DNA from: Alistipes sp.
GTDB lineage: Bacteria; Bacteroidota; Bacteroidia; Bacteroidales; Rikenellaceae
DNA: 64,000 nucleotides
Direction of reading: 5' to 3'
Assembly: GCA_017937125.1 (NCBI GenBank)
Contig: JAGBEH010000007.1
Span: 248,001-312,000, forward strand
The notes under the pieces were generated by a model. That model searched no databases. It was not told where the DNA came from and saw only the letters and a list, made by a program, of their open reading frames with translations. This document shows, piece by piece, positions 35,504 through 43,765 of this stretch. Positions within the stretch are counted from its first letter, which is position 1. The number at the start of each line of letters is the position of its first letter. Both the position numbers and the translations under genes were made by a program.

Positions 35504-37111
35504 ATGAAAAAGACAATCGTAATATTGGCGGCTGCCGTGTCTGCTTTCACGGCCTGTACGAATCTCGAGCCGACGATTTACAGCAATCTTACGCTCGATC
35601 AGATGATGGACGACGCCAAGAACAACTCGGGCTATATGCTTGCCCCCGTCTACGGGCAGATGCGCTGGTTCAATGAGGACCGCAGCGTGTGGGACCTTTA
35701 CGAGTTGGGCACCGATGCGTGGGTCGTCCCGATAAATACCGACGGCGGGTGGAATGACAACGGCATATGGCAGCGTCTGAACAAGCACGAATGGCAGGAA
35801 AACGATCCGCATTTCTCGAATGTGTGGAGCCATCTGTGGTACGGCATTTCCTCGTGCTGCAACCGCGTGCTCTACCAGCTCGAAAGCGCGGGCATCGAAC
35901 TCGACGAGGCTACCGTGGCGGAAATCAAGGTCGCCCGTGCCCATTACTACTATCACCTGCTTTCGCTCTTCGGCAAAGTGCCAGTCGAGACCGAATACAA
36001 TGTTCCCGACGGATATATGCCGCGCTCGCACAGCCGCAAGGATGTCTATGATTTCGTGGTCGGCGAGATTCGCGGGAATATGGACAAGCTTTCGGAAGAA
36101 CGCACCTACAGCCGCTTCAACAAGTGGGCGGCCAAACATATGCTCGCGCGTATATACCTCAATGCCGAGTCGTGGCTCGGTGAGGAGTACGCGTCGAAAC
36201 GCGACAGCTGCCTGATACTGTGCAATGAAATCATCGCGTCGGGCAAGTACTCTCTCGACGGCGATTACGGCCATATTTTCAGCCTCGACAATGTCGGCTC
36301 GCCCGAAATCATATTCGCCATACCTTACGACGAAACAACCAAGACGCCCGTTCTGCATTGCATTTATGCCAAAACGTTCCATTGGGCGGGCAAGCCTATA
36401 TATGCCGCCGCATCGGCAGGGTATAACGGTTTGCGGGCGGTGCCGTCGTATGTCGCCGATACGTTCGATGCCGAGGAGGATGCCGTTACGCACAACTGCG
36501 TCTCTTATAACGACCGCCGTTATGTCGATACCTACCTTATGGGGCAACAGTACGATTACAATACGGGAGAGCCGCTCGAACTTAACGGCAAACCGTACAA
36601 TCATACCAATTTCATCACCTCTCCCGTCTCTGCCGACGAGTTCGAGGGGTACCGTTTCGGCAAGTACGAAATCAAGATCGGCCAAAAGTGGGAGACCGAT
36701 CAGGACTGGGTCGTCTATCGGTTATCCGAAACGTTGATGATGAAGGCCGAGTGCCTGCTTCGTGCAGGCGATGCTGCCGGCGCTGCGGATATTGTCAATG
36801 ACGTCCGTTCGCGCAGTTTCGACAAGTCGCTGCCCGAATCGGTGCGGATGCTTACGGCCGCACAGCTCTCGGCGGATGTCGCGGTGGATGGCGTTACGGT
36901 GCCTTACGGCGAATTCCTGAATGAACTCGGCCGCGAATTTACGGGCGAGGCTATGCGCCGCGAACAGCTGTTGCGCTGGGGCGTCTATACCCGAGGTGCG
37001 TGGTGGGGACATACGCCCAAGAACGACGATCACCTGAAGGTGTTCCCCATTCCCGCTTCGGAATGTATCTCCAATCCCAATCTCGAACAAAACGACGGTT
37101 ACGTAAAATGA
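35504..37111 (+). CDS. SusD/RagB-family glycan-binding lipoprotein
   Basis: This 535-residue lipoprotein (lipobox FTACT, about Cys18) forms the lid of the SusC transporter. It has the helical TPR-like scaffold of the family, with EIKVARAHYYYHLLSLFGKVP, RFNKWAAKHMLARIYLNAE, SETLMMKAECLLRAGDAAGAADIVNDVRSR near residues 405-440, and ELGREFTGEAMRREQLLRWG. It ends with HLKVFPIP, the usual C-terminal motif. Aromatic residues are plentiful in the middle segment, as expected for carbohydrate binding. It follows susC by 18 bases and overlaps the next gene by 4 bases. Confidence 0.93.
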   Translation: MKKTIVILAAAVSAFTACTNLEPTIYSNLTLDQMMDDAKNNSGYMLAPVYGQMRWFNEDRSVWDLYELGTDAWVVPINTDGGWNDNGIWQRLNKHEWQENDPHFSNVWSHLWYGISSCCNRVLYQLESAGIELDEATVAEIKVARAHYYYHLLSLFGKVPVETEYNVPDGYMPRSHSRKDVYDFVVGEIRGNMDKLSEERTYSRFNKWAAKHMLARIYLNAESWLGEEYASKRDSCLILCNEIIASGKYSLDGDYGHIFSLDNVGSPEIIFAIPYDETTKTPVLHCIYAKTFHWAGKPIYAAASAGYNGLRAVPSYVADTFDAEEDAVTHNCVSYNDRRYVDTYLMGQQYDYNTGEPLELNGKPYNHTNFITSPVSADEFEGYRFGKYEIKIGQKWETDQDWVVYRLSETLMMKAECLLRAGDAAGAADIVNDVRSRSFDKSLPESVRMLTAAQLSADVAVDGVTVPYGEFLNELGREFTGEAMRREQLLRWGVYTRGAWWGHTPKNDDHLKVFPIPASECISNPNLEQNDGYVK

Positions 37112-38733
37112 TGAAACGAATGATAAGACATATATTACTGCTCTTTGTCGGTATGTCGTCCCTCGCCGCGGCGTGTACCGAGAACGGCGACTTGCCCGTA
37201 TCTCCGGGGACCGACCCCGACCCTTTCGAACCCGTTCCCGGCGGTGAGACGGTGATGTCGATAGAGGCGGTCGATCCCGAGCGCATAGCCCGTGTCATAG
37301 GGCCTACGCCCGCGGGCGAAAACCTGCCCAATCCCAACAATACGATGTACCGCTTCGGCTTCGGCTCGACCGACTACGGCAATATGTGGGATGCGGGCAA
37401 CGGCAGGCTGTGGTGCATATTCGGCGATAATTTCGATGACCGCGGCGGCAGCTGGCGGTCCAATGCCATAGCGGTATCTGCCGATTTGTCGTTGGAGGAC
37501 GGATTGTACTATTACGATGTCATACGCGATGCGGACGGCAGAATGATGGAACCGATAGTCTCGCGCGCCAAAACGGGACAGTATCCCGACGGCTCGGAAT
37601 ACGAGGTCACCTGCATACCCACGGGCGGGTTTTCGGCACCTGTCGCCGGCGGCCATCGGCAGTATGTCAATTATATGAGCATCCGCCAGTGGAATACCGA
37701 CGGAAACGATATGTGGAGCGTCAATTACAGCGAACTTGTGTGGAGCGACGACGACGGCAAGAGCTGGACGCGTTCGGGCGTCAAGTGGCCTTCCTACAGC
37801 AACTTCGTGCAGGTGGCGTATGTCAAGCGCGGCGATACGCTCTATATGTACGGAACCCCTGCGGGCCGCAAGGGGAATGTCTATCTGGCCAAAGTGGCAC
37901 TCGGCGACGTACTCGACCGTGCGGCATACGTCTATTGGAACGGCGGCGGCTGGTCGTCGTCCGAAGCCGAAGCCGTGGCCGTAGCGAACGGTACGGTCTC
38001 GGAGATGAGCGTTCGGTACAACAGTTACTACAAACGTTACATAATGATGTATCTGTCGGTCAATCAGCGTAAAGTGGTCTATCGCGACGCACTGTCCCCC
38101 GAGGGCGAGTGGTCGGCGGAGAAGATCCTGCTGACGGACGGTTATGCCCCGTATATCCATCCGTGGTTCTGCGACGGGCGTGATTTGTGGTTCGTCCTTT
38201 CCTCCGTCGATCGCAAACCGTCGGCGTCGTACGATACGTGGCACATACATCTCTATCGCGCCAAACTGCGTGAGGATGCCGAAGGATTCAATATGATATG
38301 GGAGGCCGGTTTCGAAAACGAACCGAACGAATCTATCGCTTACCGTACGCTGTGGAATTGTCCCCTTTCGACCTCGACGCGCGATTGCCACGGCGGAAAA
38401 ATAGCCTGCAAGACCGTCAATAATGCGGACGGCGAGTGGAAAGACTCCTGTACGCAGACCGTCAAGGTGCACAAGAATACCGATTATGTGCTTACGGCGT
38501 GGGCCAAAGCCTCCGTCGCAGGGCATCGCGGCGCATATCTGGGCGTACGTCTTGCCGACGGCAGGATATGCGACGACAATCCTGCTCTCGGCCCCGATGA
38601 GTGGACGCAGATACGTGTCGAGTTCAATTCGGGCGATAATACGACGCTCGACGTATTTTTCGGCACGTGGGGCGCACAGGGGCTGTATGTCGTGGCCGAT
38701 GATTTTGCAATGACTCCGAAAACAATGGAATAA
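37108..38733 (+). CDS. DUF4185 (GH183-type) lipoprotein with C-terminal binding module
   Basis: The protein is about 540 residues, with a lipobox near SLAAAC. Its N-terminal two-thirds match DUF4185: STDYGNMWDAGNGRLWCIFGDNF, GGSWRSNAIAVS, YGTPAGRKGNVYLAKV, YVYWNGGGW, EMSVRYNSYYKRYIMMYL, GEWSAEKIL. It is a five-bladed propeller family that includes the endo-D-arabinanases now called GH183. The last 145 residues form a CBM-like beta module that recurs in the next two genes. ATG at 37108 overlaps the susD stop (ATGA); 37111 is an alternative. The frame is open further upstream, but only inside susD. Likely role: surface cleavage of the target glycan before uptake. Confidence 0.82.
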   Translation: MMKRMIRHILLLFVGMSSLAAACTENGDLPVSPGTDPDPFEPVPGGETVMSIEAVDPERIARVIGPTPAGENLPNPNNTMYRFGFGSTDYGNMWDAGNGRLWCIFGDNFDDRGGSWRSNAIAVSADLSLEDGLYYYDVIRDADGRMMEPIVSRAKTGQYPDGSEYEVTCIPTGGFSAPVAGGHRQYVNYMSIRQWNTDGNDMWSVNYSELVWSDDDGKSWTRSGVKWPSYSNFVQVAYVKRGDTLYMYGTPAGRKGNVYLAKVALGDVLDRAAYVYWNGGGWSSSEAEAVAVANGTVSEMSVRYNSYYKRYIMMYLSVNQRKVVYRDALSPEGEWSAEKILLTDGYAPYIHPWFCDGRDLWFVLSSVDRKPSASYDTWHIHLYRAKLREDAEGFNMIWEAGFENEPNESIAYRTLWNCPLSTSTRDCHGGKIACKTVNNADGEWKDSCTQTVKVHKNTDYVLTAWAKASVAGHRGAYLGVRLADGRICDDNPALGPDEWTQIRVEFNSGDNTTLDVFFGTWGAQGLYVVADDFAMTPKTME

Positions 38734-38756
38734 ACCGACTTAAAACACAAGCGATT

Positions 38757-40238
38757 ATGAAAAACAGAATGTATTTGGCTGCGCTGTTGTGCGCGGCGAC
38801 AGTTATCTCGTGCTCCAAAGACGAAGGCGGCAACAGCGGCGGTTACAAGGAGAACCCCGATCCGACCGAGTTCGGCAATGTCTGGCTCGTAAAGAGCGAT
38901 ATAGCCGTAGATCCCGACGGTTTCAATATGTTTACCGACGGCGGATTCGAACGCTTCGCGGGCGATCTGGATTGGAAGGAAAAATCTTTGTGGTACCTTC
39001 CGGAGTATATCTCGGAGGCCGAAACGCCGTATAACGGTGCGCGTACGCTTTATGCCGACTGCAATTCGCACGATTGGCGCGACGTGGCGATTCAGAGCGT
39101 CTGCCTCAAGAAGAATGCCTCCTATACTCTGTCCGTCAATTTCCGCGGCGCGTGGAACGGATTGAACGTTTATATGGGATTCCGCGGTGCCGCCGTGCAC
39201 GACCAGAACACCAACACGCCCGACGAGGGTACCGAGTGGAAGGAGTATTCATATACGCTTGCCAATACGGACGATGTAAAGGTCGATGCTTTTCTCGGCG
39301 GTTTCTGCTGGGACAACCTGTGGATCGAGGCCGATGATTTCAAGGTGATTCCGTCGGGAACGAACAACGATTCGTTTAAGCCGCAGAATGCCGCCGTCAT
39401 CGCAGCGAAGATTACCAACGCCTCTTTCAACAGCGTGCAGTCCGTGGGCAAGACCGTTGCGTGGGTAGAACCGAGCGGCAAGATCGCCGCCGTATTGCAC
39501 GATGTCGTGGTCGGGGACAAGCCGTGCGGCAACGTCTTCGCCGCATCGAACGGCGGTCTGACTGCCGAGGGTGTGAAGCTGGTCAGCGTCGGTGACGAGG
39601 ATATGCTCGCCGAAAGCGGCGTCGTTCCTACGGCAGGCATTACCTCGGGCAATACGCGCTATGTACGTTACTATACTTATGCCGGTATGTCGTCACCTGC
39701 CGAAGGCGAGGGTGAACCCGATTGGACGGCCTCCGCGAGCGGTCTCCTCTCTTCGTCCGACGGCGGCAGGACGTGGACCAAGACGGCGGCGGCGTGGAAC
39801 GCCGACGGCAATTTCGTCAAGGCTTCGCTGCTGGCATACGGCAACTATGTCTATATGTTCGGTTCGGCTGCGGGCGACAGCGCAGTGACGACATACATCG
39901 CCCGCGTGGCACCCGCCAAGATAGCCGACGCGGCCGCTTACGAGTATTGGGACGGCGGCGAATGGGTCGTCGGCGACGAGACGGCCGCAGCTCCGATATG
40001 CTACGGTCCGACCGACGAGATGAGCGTCGTTTACAATGCTTCGCGCTATACGTTTATGATGATTTACCGTTCGAAGACTACGGGCTGCCTCGTTTACCGC
40101 GATTCGGGTATGCCCGAAGGCGAATGGTCGGGCGAGAAGATACTTATGGCGGATCCCGACGAATCTACGGCGCTTTATGCCCCGCATATTCTGTCGGTCG
40201 ATAACAACACGATATCTTTCCTCGCATCCCGTAAGTAG
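38757..40238 (+). CDS. Lipoprotein with N-terminal binding module and divergent DUF4185 domain
   Basis: The 493-residue lipoprotein (lipobox TVISC) begins with the same CBM-like module found at the end of the previous protein (about 55-200: DGGFERFAGD, SVCLKKNASYTLSVN, GAWNGLNVYMGFR, WIEADDFKV). A DUF4185-like propeller (about 210-493) follows, shown by MFGSAAGDSAVTTYIARVAPAKI, YEYWDGGEW, DEMSVVYN and GEWSGEKIL. The FGD(N)F...WRSN segment, prominent in the neighbour, is not preserved (HDVVVGDKPCGNVFAAS stands there). It may be a binding protein derived from the enzyme, or have altered specificity. It lies 23 bases after the previous gene. Confidence 0.75.
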   Translation: MKNRMYLAALLCAATVISCSKDEGGNSGGYKENPDPTEFGNVWLVKSDIAVDPDGFNMFTDGGFERFAGDLDWKEKSLWYLPEYISEAETPYNGARTLYADCNSHDWRDVAIQSVCLKKNASYTLSVNFRGAWNGLNVYMGFRGAAVHDQNTNTPDEGTEWKEYSYTLANTDDVKVDAFLGGFCWDNLWIEADDFKVIPSGTNNDSFKPQNAAVIAAKITNASFNSVQSVGKTVAWVEPSGKIAAVLHDVVVGDKPCGNVFAASNGGLTAEGVKLVSVGDEDMLAESGVVPTAGITSGNTRYVRYYTYAGMSSPAEGEGEPDWTASASGLLSSSDGGRTWTKTAAAWNADGNFVKASLLAYGNYVYMFGSAAGDSAVTTYIARVAPAKIADAAAYEYWDGGEWVVGDETAAAPICYGPTDEMSVVYNASRYTFMMIYRSKTTGCLVYRDSGMPEGEWSGEKILMADPDESTALYAPHILSVDNNTISFLASRK

Positions 40239-40258
40239 CGGGGGAGCTTCCGGTGAAC

Positions 40259-40298
40259 GGTTCAGCCGAACGGGGGATTGCCCCTGTTCGGTCGAACC
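40259..40298 (+). other. Intercistronic hairpin inside the utilisation locus
   Basis: GGTTC (40259-40263) and CCGAAC (40266-40271) pair with GTTCGG (40286-40291) and GAACC (40294-40298), separated by a 2x2 internal mismatch, and an inner GGGG/CCCC extends the stem. No T-run follows, so it is more likely an RNA processing or stability element than a terminator. Confidence 0.6.
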
Positions 40299-40316
40299 GA
40301 TTTGATAATTCTTGCT

Positions 40317-40835
40317 ATGATGAAACGTATCGTTATCTTTCTCGTACTTGCGGCGACGGCCTGTTCGGCCGACAGCCCGCTGCCCGCTGCCGCCACCGAC
40401 ACTCCGACGGCAGATGTATGCAACCTGATTGCAAACGGCGATTTCGCGAACGGCGACGACGGGTGGTCGCTCGGCGACAATGCCTGCGTTGTCGGCGGCG
40501 AATGCCGTATGCGCCTTTCGGTTACGCCTTACCGCGAAACGTGGAACGATATGTGCCGCAGGAGCGTTGCCGTGCGTCCCGCTACACGTTACAGACTTAC
40601 CGCCTGCGGCCGAATGTCGCTGTACCCCGTGTCCAACGGGCTTTATATCGGTGTGCGTATGCCTGACGGCACCGTGCTCAGGGACCGCCTCGTATTGCTC
40701 GCGCGCGACAATATGACCCCTATGTGTGTCGAGTTCGATTCGGGCGACAACACGAACCTGACCGTATTCTGCGGTGCGTGGTGCGACCGCGATGCGGTTT
40801 TTTATGCCGATGATTTCCGTTTGACCGAAATTTAA
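40317..40835 (+). CDS. Small CBM-like surface lipoprotein
   Basis: This protein of about 172 residues has a lipobox (LAATAC) and then a single beta-sandwich module: NLIANGDFANGDDGWSL, RRSVAVRPATRYRLTACGR, GLYIGVRMPDGTVL, CVEFDSGDNTNLTVFCGAW, FYADDFRLTE. It resembles CBM4/9-type carbohydrate-binding modules and is clearly related to the modules in the two preceding genes (EFNSGDNTTLDVFFGTWG and VVADDFAM in the first). It probably serves as the surface glycan-binding protein of the locus. ATG codons at 40317 and 40320 overlap; the long frame upstream contains the hairpin and is not preferred. Confidence 0.75.
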   Translation: MMKRIVIFLVLAATACSADSPLPAAATDTPTADVCNLIANGDFANGDDGWSLGDNACVVGGECRMRLSVTPYRETWNDMCRRSVAVRPATRYRLTACGRMSLYPVSNGLYIGVRMPDGTVLRDRLVLLARDNMTPMCVEFDSGDNTNLTVFCGAWCDRDAVFYADDFRLTEI

Positions 40836-40878
40836 GCGAAATTTGTTCCGCAGAGAAGAACGATAAAAGAGATTCGCG

Positions 40879-43632
40879 ATGACTCCATATCCCATACGCC
40901 TTATGCTTGCGGCAGCCGTCGTTTCGACGATTCTTGCGGGTTCGTGTACGTGCGAGCGTCGGAAATCGGAGGAACAGCCCGTCTATACGATAGGCTTTTC
41001 TCAATGTACGAGCGATATGTGGCGGCAGATAATGATGATACAGATGGAGGCGGAGGTGACCAAATATCCGAACCTGCGGCTGATCATCAAGGAGGCGCAC
41101 AATGACAGCGAACGCCAGATACGTCAGATCGACGAGCTGCTCGACGCGAATGTCGATCTGCTCATCGTTTCTCCAAATGAATCAGAACCGATTACGCCCG
41201 TGGCGGTCGAGGCCTACGACAGCGGCGTACCGACCATCATATGGGACCGTAAGATAGATTCCGACCGTTATACGACCTGCATCAGCGCCGATAACTGCTC
41301 CATAGGCCGCGATGTGGGCGAATACGTGCGGTCCATACTGCCCGAAGGGTCTGCCGTGCTCGAAATATGGGGCTTGCAGGGCTCTTCGCCCGCGCAGGAG
41401 CGGCACAAAGGTTTCGTCAGCGGGATGGACGGACGCTATCGTATTCGGCAGATCGTCGGCAACTGGTATCCTGAGGTCGCGCGTGCGCGCGTCGAGGATA
41501 TTGCCGACTACGATGACATAGACCTCGTATTCGGGCATAACGACGAGATGGCTCTCGCCGCCTACGACGCCATCGCTTCGCGCGATTCGCTGGCGGCGCG
41601 GCGCATAAAATTCATAGGTATAGATGCCATTGTGGGAGTGGATGCCGTTATCGACGGGCGGCTCGAAGCGTCGTTCCTCTATCCGCCGGGCGGGGAGTTC
41701 GTCATTGAGACGGCGATGAAGATATTGAGGGGCGAGCCGGTAGACAAGACCTATACGCTCAAATCGTCCATCGTCGATCGCAACAATGCGGTAACGCTCA
41801 AGGCTCAGTCCGAACAGATTTTCAACTATCAGAACCATATCAACCGCCAGCGCAGGGAGCTCGACAGCATTTCGAACAACTATGCCGTGCTGAAGCACTC
41901 TTCGGTCATTCTGGTCGTCGTGCTCGTCTTTTCGCTTTTCGTCGCCGTCGCGTCGCTGGTCGTCAATCGCCGTATTCACAGTAAGAACCGCATCTTGGCG
42001 AAGCGCAACGACGAAATCGAACGCCATACGGAGGAGCTCGTCCTCAAGAATGCGCGCATAGAGAGCCTGACGAACCAGAAGTTGCAGTTCTTCACGAACC
42101 TTTCGCACGAAGTGCGGACGCCGCTGACGCTTATTCTCAATCCGCTCGACAAGATAGCAAAGAGCGAGCAGGACCCCTCTATCCGCCGCAATATCTGGAC
42201 CATACAGCGCAACGCCAAACACCTGCTGAAGATAGTCAATCAGATACTCGATTTTCGGAAGATAGAGAACAACAAGATGGTGTTGCAGGTGTCGCAGATC
42301 GACATAGTGCCGTTCACCAACGAAATACTGAAATATTTCGAGGCTTATGCCGAGAGCGAAAAGATAGTCTACAAGTTCCGCTCGACAATCGCTTCGCAAA
42401 TGTTGTGGATAGATGCCGACAAAATCGAGCAGGTGCTTATCAATCTCATATCCAATGCCTTCAAGAATTCAAGAAAGTACGGCATCATCACAGTGTCGAT
42501 AACCGATAACGGTTCGAGCGTCATTATCGAGGTGCACGATACGGGGCGCGGCATAGCACGCGACGCCCAGCAGCACATATTCGACCGCTTCTACTCCATC
42601 GACAACTCCTCGTCGCACGGCATCGGCATCGGACTGCATCTTACCAAGGAGTATGTCGAGATGCACAAGGGGTGTATTTCGGTGGACAGCGAACCCGATA
42701 AATACACGTCGTTTTATGTGGAGCTGCTGAAGGGGCGCAATCATCTGCCCTCCGATGCGGTGTATATCGGCAGGGAGGGTGCCGCCGATTCCGTAGAGGG
42801 TGCGGAGCTGTCGGCAAGCGTGCGCGACAAGCTCGCCAGACGCTATCCCGATACTACGGTCCTCATTGCCGAAGACGACGATGACATACGTTCGTATCTG
42901 GCGTCGGAGCTTGCCGAGAATTTCAATGTGATTGTCGCGGGCGACGGTTACGAGGCTACTCAGGCCGTTATCGAGAACAACGTTTCCATAGTTGTCAGCG
43001 ATGTTCTGATGCCTCGGATCAACGGCTTCCAACTGTGTCGCAATATCAAGACGGACGTCGCCACGAGCCATATTCCCGTTATCCTGCTCACGGCGCTTAC
43101 GGATGACAGCCAGCGCATATACGGCATTGCCGAGGGCGCGGACGAATATATCCGCAAACCGTTCAATATCGATTATGTGAAGATAAAAATCATACGTATG
43201 GTCGAGGAGCGGCGCCAGATGGTCGAGATGTTTGCGCGGAGGTTCAATGCCGACAAGTTTCTCGATGTGGATGTCAAGGATATTCCGTGCAGCGACGACA
43301 TTTTCCGCGACAGGCTGTTCGACCTTACCGAGGCACAGTATGCCGACAGCGAGTTCAGCATCGAGCAGATGAGCGACAAGTTGTGTATGTCGCGCGTACA
43401 TCTGTATCGCAAGACCAAGAGCCTGTTCGGGATGTCGCCTACCGACCTGCTGTGCAGCTTCCGTCTGAAAAAGGCCGTGCAGATGCTCAAGAACGGTACT
43501 ACCGTCAGCGAAGCGGCTTATGCTTCGGGATTCGCGTCTCCGACGTATTTTACCAAGTGTTTCAAAAAGGAGTTCGGCTGTACGCCGACCGAGTTTATCC
43601 GCAGAAATACCGCTCCGCAGGATGCGGGGTGA
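40879..43632 (+). CDS. Hybrid two-component regulator with periplasmic sugar-binding sensor
   Basis: The 917-residue protein is a one-polypeptide regulator. An N-terminal signal/anchor is followed by a periplasmic type I sugar-binding domain (about 35-315: YTIGFSQCTSDMWRQ, LLIVSPNES, VIWD-like IIWDRKI, GHNDEMALAAYDA, FIGIDAIVG), of the kind found in the fructose-sensing B. thetaiotaomicron protein BT1754. A transmembrane helix (about 342-362), HisKA with His410 (LSHEVRTPL), HATPase (DTGRGI, GIGIGLHL), a receiver domain with Asp708 (SDVLMPR) and an AraC-type DNA-binding domain (about 815-910) complete it. It should switch on this locus when the released sugar binds. It is the last gene of the run. 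Confidence 0.92.
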   Translation: MTPYPIRLMLAAAVVSTILAGSCTCERRKSEEQPVYTIGFSQCTSDMWRQIMMIQMEAEVTKYPNLRLIIKEAHNDSERQIRQIDELLDANVDLLIVSPNESEPITPVAVEAYDSGVPTIIWDRKIDSDRYTTCISADNCSIGRDVGEYVRSILPEGSAVLEIWGLQGSSPAQERHKGFVSGMDGRYRIRQIVGNWYPEVARARVEDIADYDDIDLVFGHNDEMALAAYDAIASRDSLAARRIKFIGIDAIVGVDAVIDGRLEASFLYPPGGEFVIETAMKILRGEPVDKTYTLKSSIVDRNNAVTLKAQSEQIFNYQNHINRQRRELDSISNNYAVLKHSSVILVVVLVFSLFVAVASLVVNRRIHSKNRILAKRNDEIERHTEELVLKNARIESLTNQKLQFFTNLSHEVRTPLTLILNPLDKIAKSEQDPSIRRNIWTIQRNAKHLLKIVNQILDFRKIENNKMVLQVSQIDIVPFTNEILKYFEAYAESEKIVYKFRSTIASQMLWIDADKIEQVLINLISNAFKNSRKYGIITVSITDNGSSVIIEVHDTGRGIARDAQQHIFDRFYSIDNSSSHGIGIGLHLTKEYVEMHKGCISVDSEPDKYTSFYVELLKGRNHLPSDAVYIGREGAADSVEGAELSASVRDKLARRYPDTTVLIAEDDDDIRSYLASELAENFNVIVAGDGYEATQAVIENNVSIVVSDVLMPRINGFQLCRNIKTDVATSHIPVILLTALTDDSQRIYGIAEGADEYIRKPFNIDYVKIKIIRMVEERRQMVEMFARRFNADKFLDVDVKDIPCSDDIFRDRLFDLTEAQYADSEFSIEQMSDKLCMSRVHLYRKTKSLFGMSPTDLLCSFRLKKAVQMLKNGTTVSEAAYASGFASPTYFTKCFKKEFGCTPTEFIRRNTAPQDAG

Positions 43633-43765
43633 CGGTCGTCATTGATTGCGGCCGAAACTTGCAGTCTGTCGTACGTTCTTGCGTATGTATCCTCTGCCTG
43701 CGGTGAGGAATGCGCTGGGTATCCGAACGGCCGTGAAAGCAGCGTACGTTCTGCGCGGGGCAGGC

